Source: Ophioderma brevispina (taxonomy: Eukaryota; Echinodermata; Ophiuroidea; Amphilepidida; Ophiodermatidae). Taken from it: 64,000 nt of DNA. The translations under genes and the position numbers were made by a program. Under the pieces are notes generated by a model. The model had not been told where the DNA came from and made no database searches. It worked only from the letters and a program-made list of their open reading frames with translations. Below are positions 45,607 through 57,478 of this stretch, in pieces (position 1 is the first letter of the stretch; every line of letters starts with the position of its first letter). The DNA is taken from assembly GCA_023653785.1 (NCBI GenBank), contig JAMKCH010019834.1, forward strand, positions 62,001-126,000. Direction: 5' to 3'.

Positions 45607-46559
45607 CTCCTGCCACACCGGTCATGACTTCAAAAGACAATTGGTGAAATCTACCTTTCTATACTTCATGTCATGTTATTTCACATGTTATGTTTGTGTT
45701 TTTATTGTGTTTGCTTTATTAACTTGTTCTAAATGAAACGTACAATATCTGCATCGTGAAAATCTATTGTCTTAAACAAAAATTATCACTTTTTTTTTTG
45801 GGGGGGGGATAGTGACGTTAAGCACATTGTCAAAATTATATTTTCTTTAGGATTAACTTAATTTCTGAAAACGAAATGATTAATAGTACACCGATTTTGA
45901 GAATAAAACTCGCCTTTCAGTTACATTTTAATATTTTCTTTGGGGTTTGGCAAAATGTGTTCCATGTGTAAACGTTATTTCCTTCTAAAATTATATGCAC
46001 GTTAGATCTTACTACTATTATAATCCACATTAACTCTTCGTTTTAATTTTGATAGCTGTTTTAATTAAGCCTAAGCATTCTCTTAAAAGATAGAAAGTAT
46101 GTAATAAGAAATGTAAGAAAAGGTTGTCCCCAAAATGTTTGTTGTGATGAACACATTCCAGTTACATTGAAAATATATCCTGAGCTCAATTTATGGCCAG
46201 TTCTAATCAATATTTCATCCTTTGTTTGAAACAGTAAAAAATTCCGTTTTAACCGCTTATGGAAGGCCGTTTAAAAAATCATGCGCGGTCTGTGTAGCTA
46301 TTATAGCAGAGACAAAATGTTATCAACATATATACACGAGGTTATAGAAAAAGTCACAGACACAAACCAATTTATATCCCTAACGTCCCTAGAGGAAATC
46401 TGACGATCACCGCAAAAAGTGAGGTAGCGGTATTTTTCTTAGATCTGGGAGAAGTTTCCCACTAAACCAAGACAGAGGTGTGCTATGTGATTTTTGTGAA
46501 GTGCATTTTAAAGCAGTTAAGGGATGTTAGGGGTATAGACTTACAAAAAGACAAACTCG

Positions 46560-46990
46560 CAGATTCGCAAAGTTAAAGAAACACAGTGTCACGACACCAC
46601 AAAAGTTACAAAGTCAATGATACAATGTTATAGAAACAAAATCATAAAGACACAAAATACATTATAGAGACAAAATGTTATAGAGACGGTTATAACACAA
46701 ACAAAGTCATACTAGAGACACAATGTTATAGAAATACAACATCAAAGAGATACTGTTATAGCAGCACAAAGTCTCAGAGAGACAGAGTTATAAAAAATAT
46801 ATTCAGAGAGACACGATATTACATACATTCACAGAGACACAAACAACACAAAAGCATGGCCACACAATGTCAAAGAAACCAAAAGTCATATAATAGAAAC
46901 ATTCATGTAGTCAGAGAAACGCAAATAGAGACACAATGCTATGAGAGAGAACACAGTCATAGACACGTGATATAGAACTTGTGTCACTAA
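46560..46990 (+). repeat. Degenerate tandem repeat, ACACAATGTTATAGA unit
   Basis: Some twenty loose copies of AGAGACACAATGTTATAGA with variable spacing (AGACACAAAATACATTATAG, GAGACACAATGTTATAG, and so on). The unit is short and irregular. No function is apparent. Confidence 0.75.
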
Positions 46991-47207
46991 AACGCAGGGT
47001 TGAAACAAAAACATATAAACCCCTGTATTTCAATAGCATTGTCAGGTACCATTCAGTTTTTAACATGCACGATTTCTTTCATTATAATCGCTGATACGTG
47101 ACTCAAACTTTCAGTTAAAACACCGTGCTCTCGGAATTTATGCTTATTCTACAGTATGCAGAACCCACGACGATATAAAGTTGTACCTGAATTATATGCA
47201 GCATATC

Positions 47208-47364
47208 CAGGGGCGGATCCAGGATTTGAAAAACGTCAAAATTACCGGGGGCTGAAAGGCTGTAACTGGTCCAAAATAGCTAAAAATGGTCCTGATTTTG
47301 CAAGAATTTGCAGAATTACCGGGAGTCGCGCGCCCCCTCCACCCCCTCCCTGGATCCGCGCCTG
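47208..47364. mobile_element. 157-bp MITE with ATATC flanks
   Basis: Ends CAGGGGCGGATCCAGG and CCTGGATCCGCGCCTG are inverted repeats. ATATC stands directly on each side (47203-47207 and 47365-47369). The CAG start and GGCGGATCCAGG wording are common in small non-autonomous DNA elements of animals. Superfamily left open. Confidence 0.85.
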
Positions 47365-47472
47365 ATATCAACATATTATGTTATTGCTTCAAGTTTCATG
47401 TTTCATTATTTTTCTTTAATAATAGAAATAAACGTGTTAACAAATCCTATATAACCGTTGTTCATCCTCTAG

Positions 47473-47574
47473 TATCAGTCAATTTTGAATCGACCGTATC
47501 TTTACATGTCGGCGAAGGAGACGGCACTGTGACCTTAATGGTTACGAACTCAGGTGGTGGAACCGCTACGATTA
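47473..47574 (+). CDS. Calx-beta A exon, slot III-5 (102 nt)
   Basis: 102 nt, one codon longer than usual: VSVNFESTVSLHVGEGDG, TVTLMVTNSGGGTATI. The extra residue lies before VGEG. Acceptor CTCTAG, donor GTAAGT. The block I partner at 11552 is dead. Confidence 0.92.
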
Positions 47575-47787
47575 GTAAGTTTTCAGCATGTTAAAATTTA
47601 TACGCACGTGGAAATCTGTTATTAACTTGTAATAAAGACAAAACTTTTGGAATCAAAACGATTGGTTGGAAAAGAAAAACGAAATGAAAAACAAATAAAG
47701 AAAACATGCTAGACATTGTAATTGACTTGAGGATGATGCCTTATTGCATGAAATGCATTATAATGTCACAATTTCTTTTGGTTTCAG

Positions 47788-48000
47788 CACTGAACACTGT
47801 TGATGTAGAAACCTCAGAAAACACCGATTACATTTCAAAAGACGGTGATTCATTGACGATAGCAGGATATGCTACGGAGAGTTTTACTGTTGCTGTTACC
47901 GACGATAATACTGCCGAACCGGTTGAAACATTTGATGTGACCTTCTCAGGCGCCCCGGGAACTGCTACAAAATCATCAGTAACGATTTTTGATAATGATG
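47788..48000 (+). CDS. Calx-beta B exon, slot III-6
   Basis: 213 nt, LNTVDVETSENTDYISKDG, DSLTIAGYATESFTVAVTDD, NTAEPVETFDVTFSG, APGTATKSSVTIFDNDG. LNTVDV and SGAPG are private to slot 6 and identify the dead exon at 13754. Acceptor TTTCAG, donor GTAAAT. Confidence 0.93.
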
Positions 48001-48596
48001 GTAAATGCACAAAAGATGAAGCCAACTAAATTTCCCTTCTGTTCTTGTAACTTGTATTGCATTTCTATATTTTTGTGTGGTCTGGAAGAGGGCACATAGG
48101 GATAGTTTTGGTAGCGTGTGTACGTGTGTATATATATCTGTCTGTGGTAAAAATGTTGACCCAAATGTTAACTCTAAACATAATTGATCGCTGTGTCCAC
48201 ATACGTGCACACATTTTCATGGTACTTGCATATAATGGTCCTTGAGTAGTGCCCCACAGTTTACCCTCTCAAGAATGAGGTCAAAGGTCATCTAGAGGTA
48301 ATTAAAGGTCGTGGCCCAAAAATGGTTAGATTTATCAAATTGCTTGTTGTTTCCACATCTGTTGCTCAATTTTCATGACACTTGTATACCATATAGTCCT
48401 GAGTAGTGTGACACGTGTGTGTGACCTCATGTGACCTTGGCGATCTCAATAACCTTTTGCCCATTCACAAACCGCGACGGCACAAGACACATGCGTTCGA
48501 TGAACGCTGTATTTTTATTTTTTCAGTATCATACATTGTCCAGTTCTTATTTAGAGACATTGCATATTAAATGTAAACTCGTGTATTTTTTTTCAG
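48001..48596. other. Intron, nothing recognised
   Basis: About 600 nt with a few GTGTGT words. Two open frames on opposite strands at 47965-48245 have no domain content. Confidence 0.6.
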
Positions 48597-48695
48597 TTGC
48601 GGTGGCTTTCACTACAGCTGCAGTTGGAGTCAATGAAGGAGGTGGTTCTTTGACCTTAACGGTCATGAACTCAGGTGGTGGAACCGCAGACATTA
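48597..48695 (+). CDS. Calx-beta A exon, slot III-7
   Basis: 99 nt, VAVAFTTAAVGVNEGGG, SLTLTVMNSGGGTADI, acceptor TTTCAG, donor GTAAGC. EGDG has become EGGG, which removes an acidic residue at the turn. Confidence 0.92.
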
Positions 48696-49057
48696 GTAAG
48701 CCCTATATTTGGCTTTAAAAAAAATCCCAGCGAAACCTATTTTAAAGACACACTCTTAGAGAATCCCAAAATTGGGTACTCATTAACTAGTTTCTTTATG
48801 GATAAGTCTAAGAGGTTACAGAGCCTTCTTACTCTAAGCCCCCTCGTCATCAAATTAAGTAAAGAAATACTTCTGATGTCCTTTTTCTTCTTCAAGGTTA
48901 TTTTCAGTGTGATGTTCCTTTAAGGATATTTTTGCAACCTGAACGAAATTTGTTTAAGTTATGGCAACTCTGTATGCCAATAATTATGAACTTTGATAAT
49001 CAAATCCTTCACAGCAACAGAATATTATCGTCTTTTGTGCTTTTATGCATTGTGCAG
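48696..49057. other. Intron, nothing recognised
   Basis: 360 nt, AT-rich, no repeat or RNA gene recognised. Confidence 0.6.
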
Positions 49058-49270
49058 CACTTGCCACCAACGACGTAAGCACTACCGAAGGATCAGATTA
49101 TAGCACTAAGGACGGTGTTACATTTACAATAGGCGGATATGGGATTGAAAGCTTCACCGTTGACATTACCGATGATAGTATAGCTGAAATGGCTGAAACC
49201 TTTGATGTCACTTTATCAGGTGCTACAGGAACCACCACGACAACTACAGTGACGATTACCGATAATGATG
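49058..49270 (+). CDS. Calx-beta B exon, slot III-8
   Basis: 213 nt, ALATNDVSTTEGSDYSTKDG, VTFTIGGYGIESFTVDITDD, SIAEMAETFDVTLSG, ATGTTTTTTVTITDNDG. TIGGY identifies the dead partner at 19276. Acceptor GTGCAG, donor GTCAGT. Confidence 0.93.
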
Positions 49271-49616
49271 GTCAGTAAGATTATAATAGTCCAGGGCCCA
49301 AATTCATAAAACCTTGCTAGTTTAGCTGGCAACTAAGGCCTGGTAGGATGCTAAAATCCCTAGTATGCAACTACGGAGTTGACAACTAAATTGAAATTCA
49401 TAAAACCTTACTAAGAACCTTGCTAACTAGTTACATACTAGGAAAATCTAGTTGCCATCTAGCTCAATCTTTTGTCTACAGAATTGGGTGCTTTCGGGCG
49501 GAAAGCCTGGTTGCAGTGTGGGGAATGTAAATTCAATACATTAAATGACTACCCTTTGGTGTTGGTCTGTTCATCTCAGAGCATTAAAATGCTTGAACAC
49601 CTGTGAACCATGATCA

Positions 49617-49885
49617 AAATAATAATAATAATAATGGGGATTTTATATTGCGCTTTTACCTGAGGATTCAAAGGCGCGTGGCCTATATCATTACGCTGCA
49701 TCAGGAAACCGTCAGAATCACGTCGCTTCATTAAGGTTTGCTGCCAGGCCAACTAGCGCACTACTATCAGCACTAGATTGTGATATTCCCTCTCACAGCT
49801 CCCCATTCACTTGGGGGAGAGAGGCAAGCGAGGTAAAGTGCCTGCCGGTCGTCGTATCCACTGGACCACATGTGCCCGGTAAATG
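49617..49885 (-). mobile_element. tRNA-derived SINE S1, copy 3
   Basis: Minus strand: GCACATGTGGTCCAGTGGAT, CAGGCACTTTACCTCGCTTG, TGGCCTGGCAGCAAACC, AAAGCGCAATATAAAATCCC and an ATT tail. The B-box segment is largely deleted. It has the same family order as 293-605 and 43528-43838. Confidence 0.8.
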
Positions 49886-50355
49886 GTGCCAATATATGGT
49901 AGTAGCTTCCGGGATATATAGCTGTACACAGAGCAAACCTATACTATATATCGAGTTGAGAAACAGAAGGACGTAACGCAGCACTAAAAGAAAATTAAAG
50001 AATTCTTAATCTGCGGTAATTCTGCTTTGAGAAATGTGATGTTTCTATTTCTCTAGCAAGTCAATTCATTACTCAAAATGTAAACACTCATTAAAGCTCA
50101 TATATGGTACGTAAGCAAAACATTATATAAACTTAGTAAACAAAGAACAATTTTTAATTATGAAAAGCAGAATAAAGAAATTCTTTAAGATTTCTTGCAG
50201 TGATAGGTTGATAATTTATTTCATTTCAAATATAAAGCATTATTTTGGGCCTGTATTTACACAAGTTCCTCCTTTCCTTTCACTGATGCTATGAAGCATT
50301 AGGTAATGCAATTAAAAATGAAACAAACTTTCATTCACATTTTGTTTATCAAATG

Positions 50356-50481
50356 ATATATAGATATCTAGAGAGATATATATATAGAATAATATATAGA
50401 TAGATATAGATATATATCTATATATATATATAGATATATATATCTTATATATATAGATATATATATATATATTATATATAG
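50356..50481. repeat. TA/GATA-rich palindromic tract
   Basis: Runs of ATATAGATATATAT and complements; can fold on itself. Confidence 0.9.
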
Positions 50482-52178
50482 TTATTTTACATTAACTTAA
50501 ATTAATAATTTGTAGCAATAAACTTCAGTGTTAATTGTCTTGTAAATATTTACGAAATAATAATAATAATATAATAATAACAATAATATTGTTTTCCTCA
50601 CTGATTTAGTTGCAACGAGGAGTTAAGAGTTGCTCTGGATCAAATCTAAATTTAGCAAGATTCTTAGAATTCAACTAGAACTAGTAAGGTTTAGGAATTT
50701 AACTAGTAGTAAACAGGCTTAGTTGGCAATTTAAACGCCTTTTTAGTTGGCCAATGGACTTAGTAAGGTTTTATGACTTTGGGCCCAGTGGCCCTATGTA
50801 ACAAGAAATAGCTTTTCACGTTTTTTTCTATTTATATCGGATTTCAAATATAATTAGAAACTTAATAAAAAATCAATGGTACAATTTTTTCCGAGCTTTT
50901 ATAATGTATCACTTGTGTACAAAAACATTGTAAGTAGTAACAAATTGTGGATGATAGTAAAACACTCATATCTGTCCTTTTGCTTGGATTAAAAATTTTT
51001 AGTTCAAGATGATGTCCAAAATGGACGCCTTCAAAGATAAAACCTTCAAAGTATTATGGGTGTGATATATTTTATTATATCATCATAGTTGACCATTACA
51101 AACTCATGTCGACATTTGTTTTGTTAACACATGAGAACTTTGATAGCGTCTATTTGGATGCATCGTGGATATAAAGCAAGATAATATTAAAATAATAGGC
51201 TTGACGACAGTAATATACTATGTGTTGTTCCTCATACAATTTTTTTCCTTCAAAATATACCACTTGTTCAATAATTTCGCATTTCTAATGTCATTGCATT
51301 TTCAATTTCTGGAATACCTTTTTATTTATTTGTTATTGTTTAATGCATTTTTTTTTCATTAAACATCTTAATTTTGGTGGCTAAGCTAAGCTATGCTATA
51401 TTCATTCAGTAGACATGATACTGTAATTTCATTGGTTGATTGTCCTTTGAGATATCTCCGTATTACTCGGCTCCGGAGTAATAAGGTAATATATCCATAT
51501 CATACAGCGATTTATCAGTATCACTCCGGCGCGCTCAATTTACATGGCCCGAGCGTAAGCCTAGGATCTGTGTAAGCGCCATACGATACGAGTGTATGAA
51601 AGGGTGCGATCACTGCTCGCATGCTGGCAATATAAATGAACGTTCTTTCCATCAGTAGAAAAGCAGAGGTAAAAATTGAGCTATAAGCCTAAGAATTTAA
51701 ATAAGTGAAATTAAACTGTTACAGTAAACTGATCAGGGTAGTAAATCCAGTATACTGAATGATAAATTCGTTACCCCCTGTTTGTCCTCATGCAATACGA
51801 AAAAATTAAAGGTTTGGTGCCAACTACGCTCGACCTGCGCATCGGTGCATACTTTCATATTGCATGAACAAACAGGCTGATAACTAATAGAGTTCATGCA
51901 TATTAGGATGATTCCTTAAACATCCTTAAATCACTCATAAAGCGTCCTTGCGTATTCATGTAAAATGAGGGACCATGTGCTAAAAACAATGGCCCATTAT
52001 TTTTTGGTTATCATATCTAATTAATAATTGCTGTGAATAAATATTCCGTCCTTCGGATTGACATATGGCCCCAACTATAACAGCCTTCCCTTGTCATTTT
52101 TAAAAGGACAATATGATATTAAATGAGTACATCCATGGTAACCTAAAAATATGTCTTGTAAAAATTTCGTCTCCATAG

Positions 52179-52298
52179 TATCGGTTTTTTTTTGTTGGGG
52201 GGGTACTTCACATCAGCTACATCATCAGTCGGCGAAGGAGACGCGCGCCGTTACACTTATGGTTACAAACTCGGGTGGCGGACGGAACTGAATAATAA
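52179..52298 (+). pseudogene. Decayed Calx-beta A exon, slot III-9
   Basis: CATAG is followed by TATCGGT, a T run and a G run, and then TACTTCACATCAGCTACATC, GTCGGCGAAGGAGACG and GGTTACAAACTCGGGTGG. The homopolymers replace the usual GATTT, extra bases appear at GACGCGCGCCG, and the donor site reads GAATAATAATAG with no GTAAGT. Slot I-9 is dead as well. Confidence 0.8.
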
Positions 52299-52774
52299 TA
52301 GGGACGTCGATTAAAAAAAAACGATCAGAGGGTAATTCAAAGACTAGACAGATCAGAGAAAATGTATTACAGAGTTGTAGTTGTTAACGAGTATTGCTGT
52401 TGTTATTTCTCCAAAGGGTACACCCATTACGTAACTCAATGAAATCTCTCTCCGCGCAATTGTGGATGGCTTTTATGGTTGTTCAGTTCTTAGGAATGTA
52501 AATAGGGGCCAGAAGGTTGTTCCCAACATAAACTACAGTGACCAGTGAGATGTAGAGATGGAATAAAAGTGTGATTATTGTTAAAAATTCGAGTTATCAA
52601 AACCAGGTCCTGCATGGAATTGCAAATGACTTGGACGCCACGCGGCGCCGCTGTAAGCGACATCATACCCCTATGAGCAGGTTTCTTGCAAAAATGGGTA
52701 TTACCCAATATGTGTTTGGATTCATGACATAACAAACATATGGACTGCATATTCTTAATGTTCTAAAACCCTAG
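52299..52774. other. Intron, nothing recognised
   Basis: 475 nt of unique sequence. Confidence 0.55.
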
Positions 52775-52991
52775 ATCTTGTGCCTTACTACTGATGTAGA
52801 TACCACGGAAGGCATCGATACCACGGCGTATTCGACGGTCAGCAAAGTACCATCGTGGAGATGCTACAGAAAACGTTGTTATGACATCAACGATGATACC
52901 GATGTTGAAATGAGAGAATCGTTTGACGTGACCTTCACGGGAGCAGCTGGAACTGGGACGTCGTCAAGGGTCACAATTTCTGATAATGATG
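52775..52991 (+). pseudogene. Decayed Calx-beta B exon, slot III-10
   Basis: Reads LTTDVDTTEGID, then about 28 residues out of frame (through YSTVSKVPSW), then INDDTDVEMRESFDVTFTG and SSRVTISDNDG in frame before GTAAAT. The nearest acceptor, CCCTAG, puts the opening out of phase by one. A pair of opposite indels restored the frame in the second half only. Decay looks younger than in slot I-10. Confidence 0.75.
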
Positions 52992-53651
52992 GTAAATAGG
53001 ACAATAATGATTCTACAAAGAGGCAAAATGACATTTTTGGCGAAATTGAGTTTATTGCATATTATGATTGCATATCACAAACTCTTTTCGTATACCAAAA
53101 ATAACATTCCGATTTCAAAATATAAAAGTTATATATTTTATAATAGTTCTACTGGCTGTTCAATTGGGCATTACAATGAACAAGCACTTAATTTTAAGCT
53201 CTAACAGTGTTAACGTTTAATTTTATCTATCAGTTACTTGAATGTTTTCTCTGAGAAAAAATATTTGATTGAAGTTATAGTTAGAGCTGAATTACAACTC
53301 TAAGTAGAGCATGTTTTCGTTTCCAGAAATGATTTGTATATGCCTTTAAACTTGACAAAATGGATTGGGTTATTTATGCCTTTAAACAGTAGAGATATTT
53401 TTATTTATGGTATACCACCACATTTTTTAATTCAGATGTGTCAATTTAAAATTAATTATCACCAAATGACCCAATTCCAGAAATTTAAAATTACGTGAAA
53501 GTAACATTTTGAACTTTCTGCCAAGGTTTGTTCCAACCAACATTAATAAACCCAGTTAAGTCAAAAATCTTACTGAGAAAGTATACGGGACAAGTAAAGC
53601 CACATTTTCAATATGTTGCACTTTAAAACTCCATTCTTTATTAAAACAATT

Positions 53652-53779
<128 letters not shown>

Positions 53780-53802
53780 AATTGCAAACAAGCTATGATG
53801 AT

Positions 53803-53862
53803 AAGGAGGAGGAGGATGTTGGTGATGATGATGGTGATGATAATGATGGTGATGGTGGTGAT
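53803..53862. repeat. GAT/GGT-rich microsatellite
   Basis: Imperfect GATGATGGT units just after the AGT tract. Confidence 0.85.
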
Positions 53863-55025
53863 GAGGTTTTTGAAATATCTTTACTCATAAAACTGCACAA
53901 GTACCTCAAGTATGTACAAATTTCAATCTCCTGATTTATACACCACAAAAGGAAGACGTCTCCGTTATAAGTACAAATTTGGATTAAAGTATGTGCGGGG
54001 TGTGTGGTGCGATTTTGACCTTGTTCGATGCATATAATACTTACTATATATGATTGATAATTTTTTTCTTGTACATATTACCATAACTTAGTTAACAAGG
54101 GCTACCAACGCTAATAAGCCCTCCGGGTTGTCTCTCGGTAGTCCTAGCACATGTTATATTATATATTTTTCATCCTGTATTTTCTTGTTTAATTGCTGAA
54201 TAAATTGAACTTGAACTTGAACATTTAAATTATTTTAGTTTTAAGCTGACGTAAGACATTATCCAATTATGTCATTCAACGAAGCTATTTTATATCATAA
54301 TCTCAGAAATAAGGGTTGAGAAGAGGGAGGTTCTATTAAAGCAACAATGCAGGATTTCTGGAGAAAAGCATGTGTCTGTTTGTGGTTTTAAATAGAAATT
54401 TATGCATTCAAATTTTCACTAACTTTGAACTGCTAAAAGATTGACGAAACATCGATATTATAGCTTATCCTTTCACAGATATAATTTGGACATAGGCGTG
54501 CAATGGAGCCCTTTCAGGTCTCCAAAAATCACAGCAATAAATGCCCTGTAATCACACCAATGCAAATACGTCTCAAAATGGTGATATTTTCATCAGCAAG
54601 ACGACAACGTTAGGATCAAATATCAATTATTCTACCCTCCCACCTTTCGCCGCCCATTTCGACATCCGACCCCTGCTTATTTTAGTTGATATTCCTCTGT
54701 ATGTGTGTACTATTAATTAAATGTGAAACATTACCGCTGGGTAGTTTCAAGCACTTAGTCACCATCGGTTTTGAAATTTCAGCAGTTGAACTTGTTGATA
54801 CGCATGCGTACTTGCGTTCGTGCGATGTCTTCACACCAAAAGTACGCATGCGTTGGTGTGATGTCATTAGAAATTTTTTATTACAATGAATTCTGGAAAA
54901 GCGGTAAATCCTCAATACCAACATCTCACATCTAAGAAAAACTGATGGGTCTTGTTACGGATAATGATCTAAAGAAAAATAACAAAAAATATGAAACCTA
55001 ATTTTTTTTATGATTCTTCTTTCAG

Positions 55026-55124
55026 TTGAGATAAATTTTGACTCAGCCGCGACAACTGTTAATGAAGGAGATGGTAGTGTAACCCTTCCGATTACAAACG
55101 TCGGTGGTGGAACAGTGACTATTA
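55026..55124 (+). CDS. Calx-beta A exon, slot III-11
   Basis: 99 nt, VEINFDSAATTVNEGDG, SVTLPITNVGGGTVTI, acceptor TTTCAG, donor GTAAGT. The proline in TLPITN is shared only with the dead exon at 20215. Confidence 0.92.
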
Positions 55125-55168
55125 GTAAGTTATCAAATACGATAATTTATAACCCTTCCTCGATTATC

Positions 55169-55213
55169 ACATTTAGCCTATAGAAAGGTCGCACCTTTCT
55201 ATAGGCTAAATGT
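55169..55213. repeat. Perfect 21-bp hairpin
   Basis: ACATTTAGCCTATAGAAAGG (plus T) and its exact complement are separated by CGC. It is 45 nt past the splice donor of the preceding exon and could fold in the pre-mRNA. Confidence 0.9.
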
Positions 55214-55226
55214 AATCATCTAATTT

Positions 55227-55586
55227 ATAAAATTTTTCTGTCGGTCGCGGTTGTTGAATTTGGCACACACACTCCCTGCAACTGGTGTGAAACTTATTAT
55301 GGATAGTCTATGGAGTGCTGGAAGTTTTCTCCTGTTTTATCAAATTTTTATCTGATTTAAAGATATGTTCTTAAGATATAGCTGCAGGATATCATTGTTG
55401 ATGATATTTATGAACTTGAAGTTATTTCAGTGAGTAATTTTGCTGCAAAGCGTGATTATGTTGACTTCATCATTCACTTCAAAGGTAATTTTTTCACGCC
55501 AGAGAGTAACTTGTAACAGCCGTAGTTGACCATCCATGCTGCAGAATTCCAATTTGTGGCATGACACCGACCGACAGAATATAACT
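55227..55586. mobile_element. MITE with TCTGTCGGTCG ends
   Basis: Left TTTTCTGTCGGTCGCGGTTG and right GACACCGACCGACAGAATA are inverted repeats that extend imperfectly (GAATTTGGCA and TGCCACAAATTGGAATT). No coding content. Confidence 0.7.
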
Positions 55587-56167
55587 ATTTTAAGAATTTA
55601 ACGTGTGAGCAAATTTAACTTCAAGCAATCGACCCTTAGCCTTAAAAGAATGGATTTGATGCGAAGTGTTTTCAGGGGACCGGCTTAGGTTTCCGTCCCT
55701 TCTACACATTTACGTCAATCGCCATCATTAGCACATTTTATGAAATTGAAAAATATGAAATCAAATGCGGCCTTATAATTGGAAACATTTTTCATATACT
55801 CAAGTAATATTTAATATTACTTGAAAATATTATGGAATTTTTTAATTTGAATATTTAGTATTGAAAATATTTTATGACTTTTGTATAATATTGATAGCTT
55901 ATATTAAATTGTTCCACCAAAGCCATGTGCCTCCGCTTTTTCAATTACAATCAATCTCAAACGCTGGTTGAAAATTCGATTTCTCCTGATTTAGGAACCT
56001 TGTTGCGCACTTATGATATGCCTTTGTACTTGGGTTTGTGTGACGACTCTTTAATTTCTATGTTTAATTTCTAACTTCCGTGGTAGCGTTTCTAGCACCC
56101 ACAATAAATGTCCCCGGTAAATGTCAAAATATAACGGACATTTTCACCGTAATCAACTTATTTCTAG

Positions 56168-56380
56168 CACTCTCTACGTCAGACGTAGACACCGTGGAAG
56201 GGAGCGATTACACAAGTGGAGATGGACAGATGATAACTATAGCTGGATATGCCACTGAAAACGCTATAATTGATATCACCGATGACACCGATGCTGAAAT
56301 GAGTGAAATGTTTGATGTTTCTTTCACGGGGGCAACTGGGACTACAACAACGTCTCAAATAACAATTATCGACAATGATG
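56168..56380 (+). CDS. Calx-beta B exon, slot III-12
   Basis: 213 nt, LSTSDVDTVEGSDYTSGDG, QMITIAGYATENAIIDITDD, TDAEMSEMFDVSFTG, ATGTTTTSQITIIDNDG. DGQM pairs it with 20625. Acceptor TTCTAG, donor GTAAGC. Confidence 0.93.
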
Positions 56381-56506
56381 GTAAGCTGTGTTTCACGGAC
56401 TGAAAGAACTGCGTCCTATCCTATATTTGGTTACATGGGGGATTCCTTGGGATCATGATCAGTGTGATACAAAGGTTGTCGAACTTAAAATGTGGCATGA
56501 GTTAAA

Positions 56507-56685
56507 GGTGCTTGTTCCGATATATATGTATGGTGTTTTCTACTTGATATGAGAGCCTGGTACTTGCACATACACCCCATCAAGTACCGTGGGAAACAAA
56601 CTTGCGGTTTTGATGGTAGACGCAATAATGCATGTTGCAAAGCCCTATTCAACACTGTGAGTAATATTGATGGTTAACCACTAAA
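56507..56685 (+). repeat. Dispersed repeat R2, copy 2
   Basis: Same order of words as 3240-3410. Here the sequence continues past GGTTAACCA into AAACGGCAG, so this copy shows the site without the TTAA-flanked element. Confidence 0.8.
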
Positions 56686-56837
56686 ACGGCAGTTTTTTTG
56701 CTTATATCTTGGGAATGAAATGGATTTGAGGACTCAAATTTCAGGACGAGAATGACAAAAATACGGCCTTGCATCCGATATTAAAATCGATACTACTTCC
56801 GGGTAAATCAGGGGGTCCCAAACATTATAACATTCTG

Positions 56838-56905
56838 TATGGCTTAACTAGAGCATCGGTTATATGATTTGAAGGTTGTCGGTTCGAATCCAGCCCAATG
56901 AACTT
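56838..56905 (+). repeat. tRNA-like segment, probably SINE relic
   Basis: TGGCTTAACTAGAGC resembles an A box and GGTTCGAATCC is a perfect B box 35 nt later, with CCAGCCCA after it. The TGGCT/AGCCC ends can pair weakly. No SINE body is recognised, and the D-arm is too short for a confident tRNA. Confidence 0.4.
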
Positions 56906-57094
56906 TTGTTATTATTTTTAACCTTCTTCTCTAGGTAAAGATTGAAACATAAACGATCATCTCTCTCTCTATCTCTCTCTCTCTATCTTCCCAAAGATTT
57001 TAAAGTATATACTTTCTTGTGTCGGAATGTCAATCATTATTTTAATAATATTAATTAAATGCTCAGAACAATTAATCTTTTTTGTCTCTTTCAG

Positions 57095-57193
57095 TTTCAG
57101 TCGATTTTACGTCAGCTTCAGCTACAGTTGGTGAAGGCGATGGTAGTGTTACGTTAATGCTTACGAATTCAGGTGGCGGAAGTGCCTCTCTAT
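57095..57193 (+). CDS. Calx-beta A exon, slot III-13
   Basis: 99 nt, VSVDFTSASATVGEGDG, SVTLMLTNSGGGSASL, ending in T before GTATGT. The T ending pairs it with 21135. The junction codon becomes TTA (Leu) with the next exon. Confidence 0.92.
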
Positions 57194-57331
57194 GTATGTG
57201 TTCACAATCCTAGCAAATTTATATTACTATTTCATAAAACGACAGCAGTACATTTACGTTAACACTTAGATGGATAAAAGGGGCTCCAGGAGCCCATACA
57301 AATTCCACCAGGTGTAGATTTTTTTTATAAT

Positions 57332-57456
57332 CCGCCGGACTCATAGTCCACCTCCAACGGTAAAGAATAGGGCATTCGATTCAGAAGACTCTTCGCGAAC
57401 ATTAGTTTCACGCGTTATTCCGTTGTCTGTGAGCCCGACTATGGCTCCCGGTGTTC
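57332..57456. mobile_element. MITE M2, copy 2 (inverted)
   Basis: CCGCCGGACTCATAGTCCAC, CAACGGTAAAGAATAG, TTTCACGCGTTATTCCGTT and GACTATGGCTCCCGGTG are the complements, in reverse order, of copy 1 at 45463-45606. Confidence 0.8.
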
Positions 57457-57478
57457 TATATCTACTTTTACACCGGTA

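Larger units (their letters stand above)
45032..47472. other. Intron with MITEs and a degenerate tandem repeat
   Basis: Contains inverted-repeat elements at 45463-45606 and 47208-47364, a T/G homopolymer pair at 45791-45808 and the degenerate repeat at 46560-46990. Confidence 0.75.
49294..50786. mobile_element. DNA element with GGGCCCAAA termini
   Basis: Left end GGGCCCAAATTCATAAAACC and right end GGTTTTATGACTTTGGGCCC are near-perfect inverted repeats, and weaker pairing (ACTAGTAAGGTT, AACCTTACTAAG) runs further in. The interior holds a SINE (49617-49885) and an AT palindrome region (50356-50481). No transposase is visible, so it is non-autonomous. Confidence 0.75.
49271..52178. other. Intron dominated by a 1.5-kb inverted-repeat element
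   Basis: Element 49294-50786 with a SINE inside, then about 1.4 kb of AT-rich unique sequence (50790-52178) in which I see nothing. Confidence 0.7.
55125..56167. other. Intron with hairpin and MITE
   Basis: A perfect hairpin at 55169-55213 and an inverted-repeat element at 55227-55586, then AT-rich unique DNA. Confidence 0.7.
56381..57094. other. Intron with repeat R2 and a tRNA-like segment
   Basis: Repeat R2 copy 2 (56507-56685), a tRNA-like segment (56838-56905) and a CT microsatellite (56958-56988). Confidence 0.7.
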
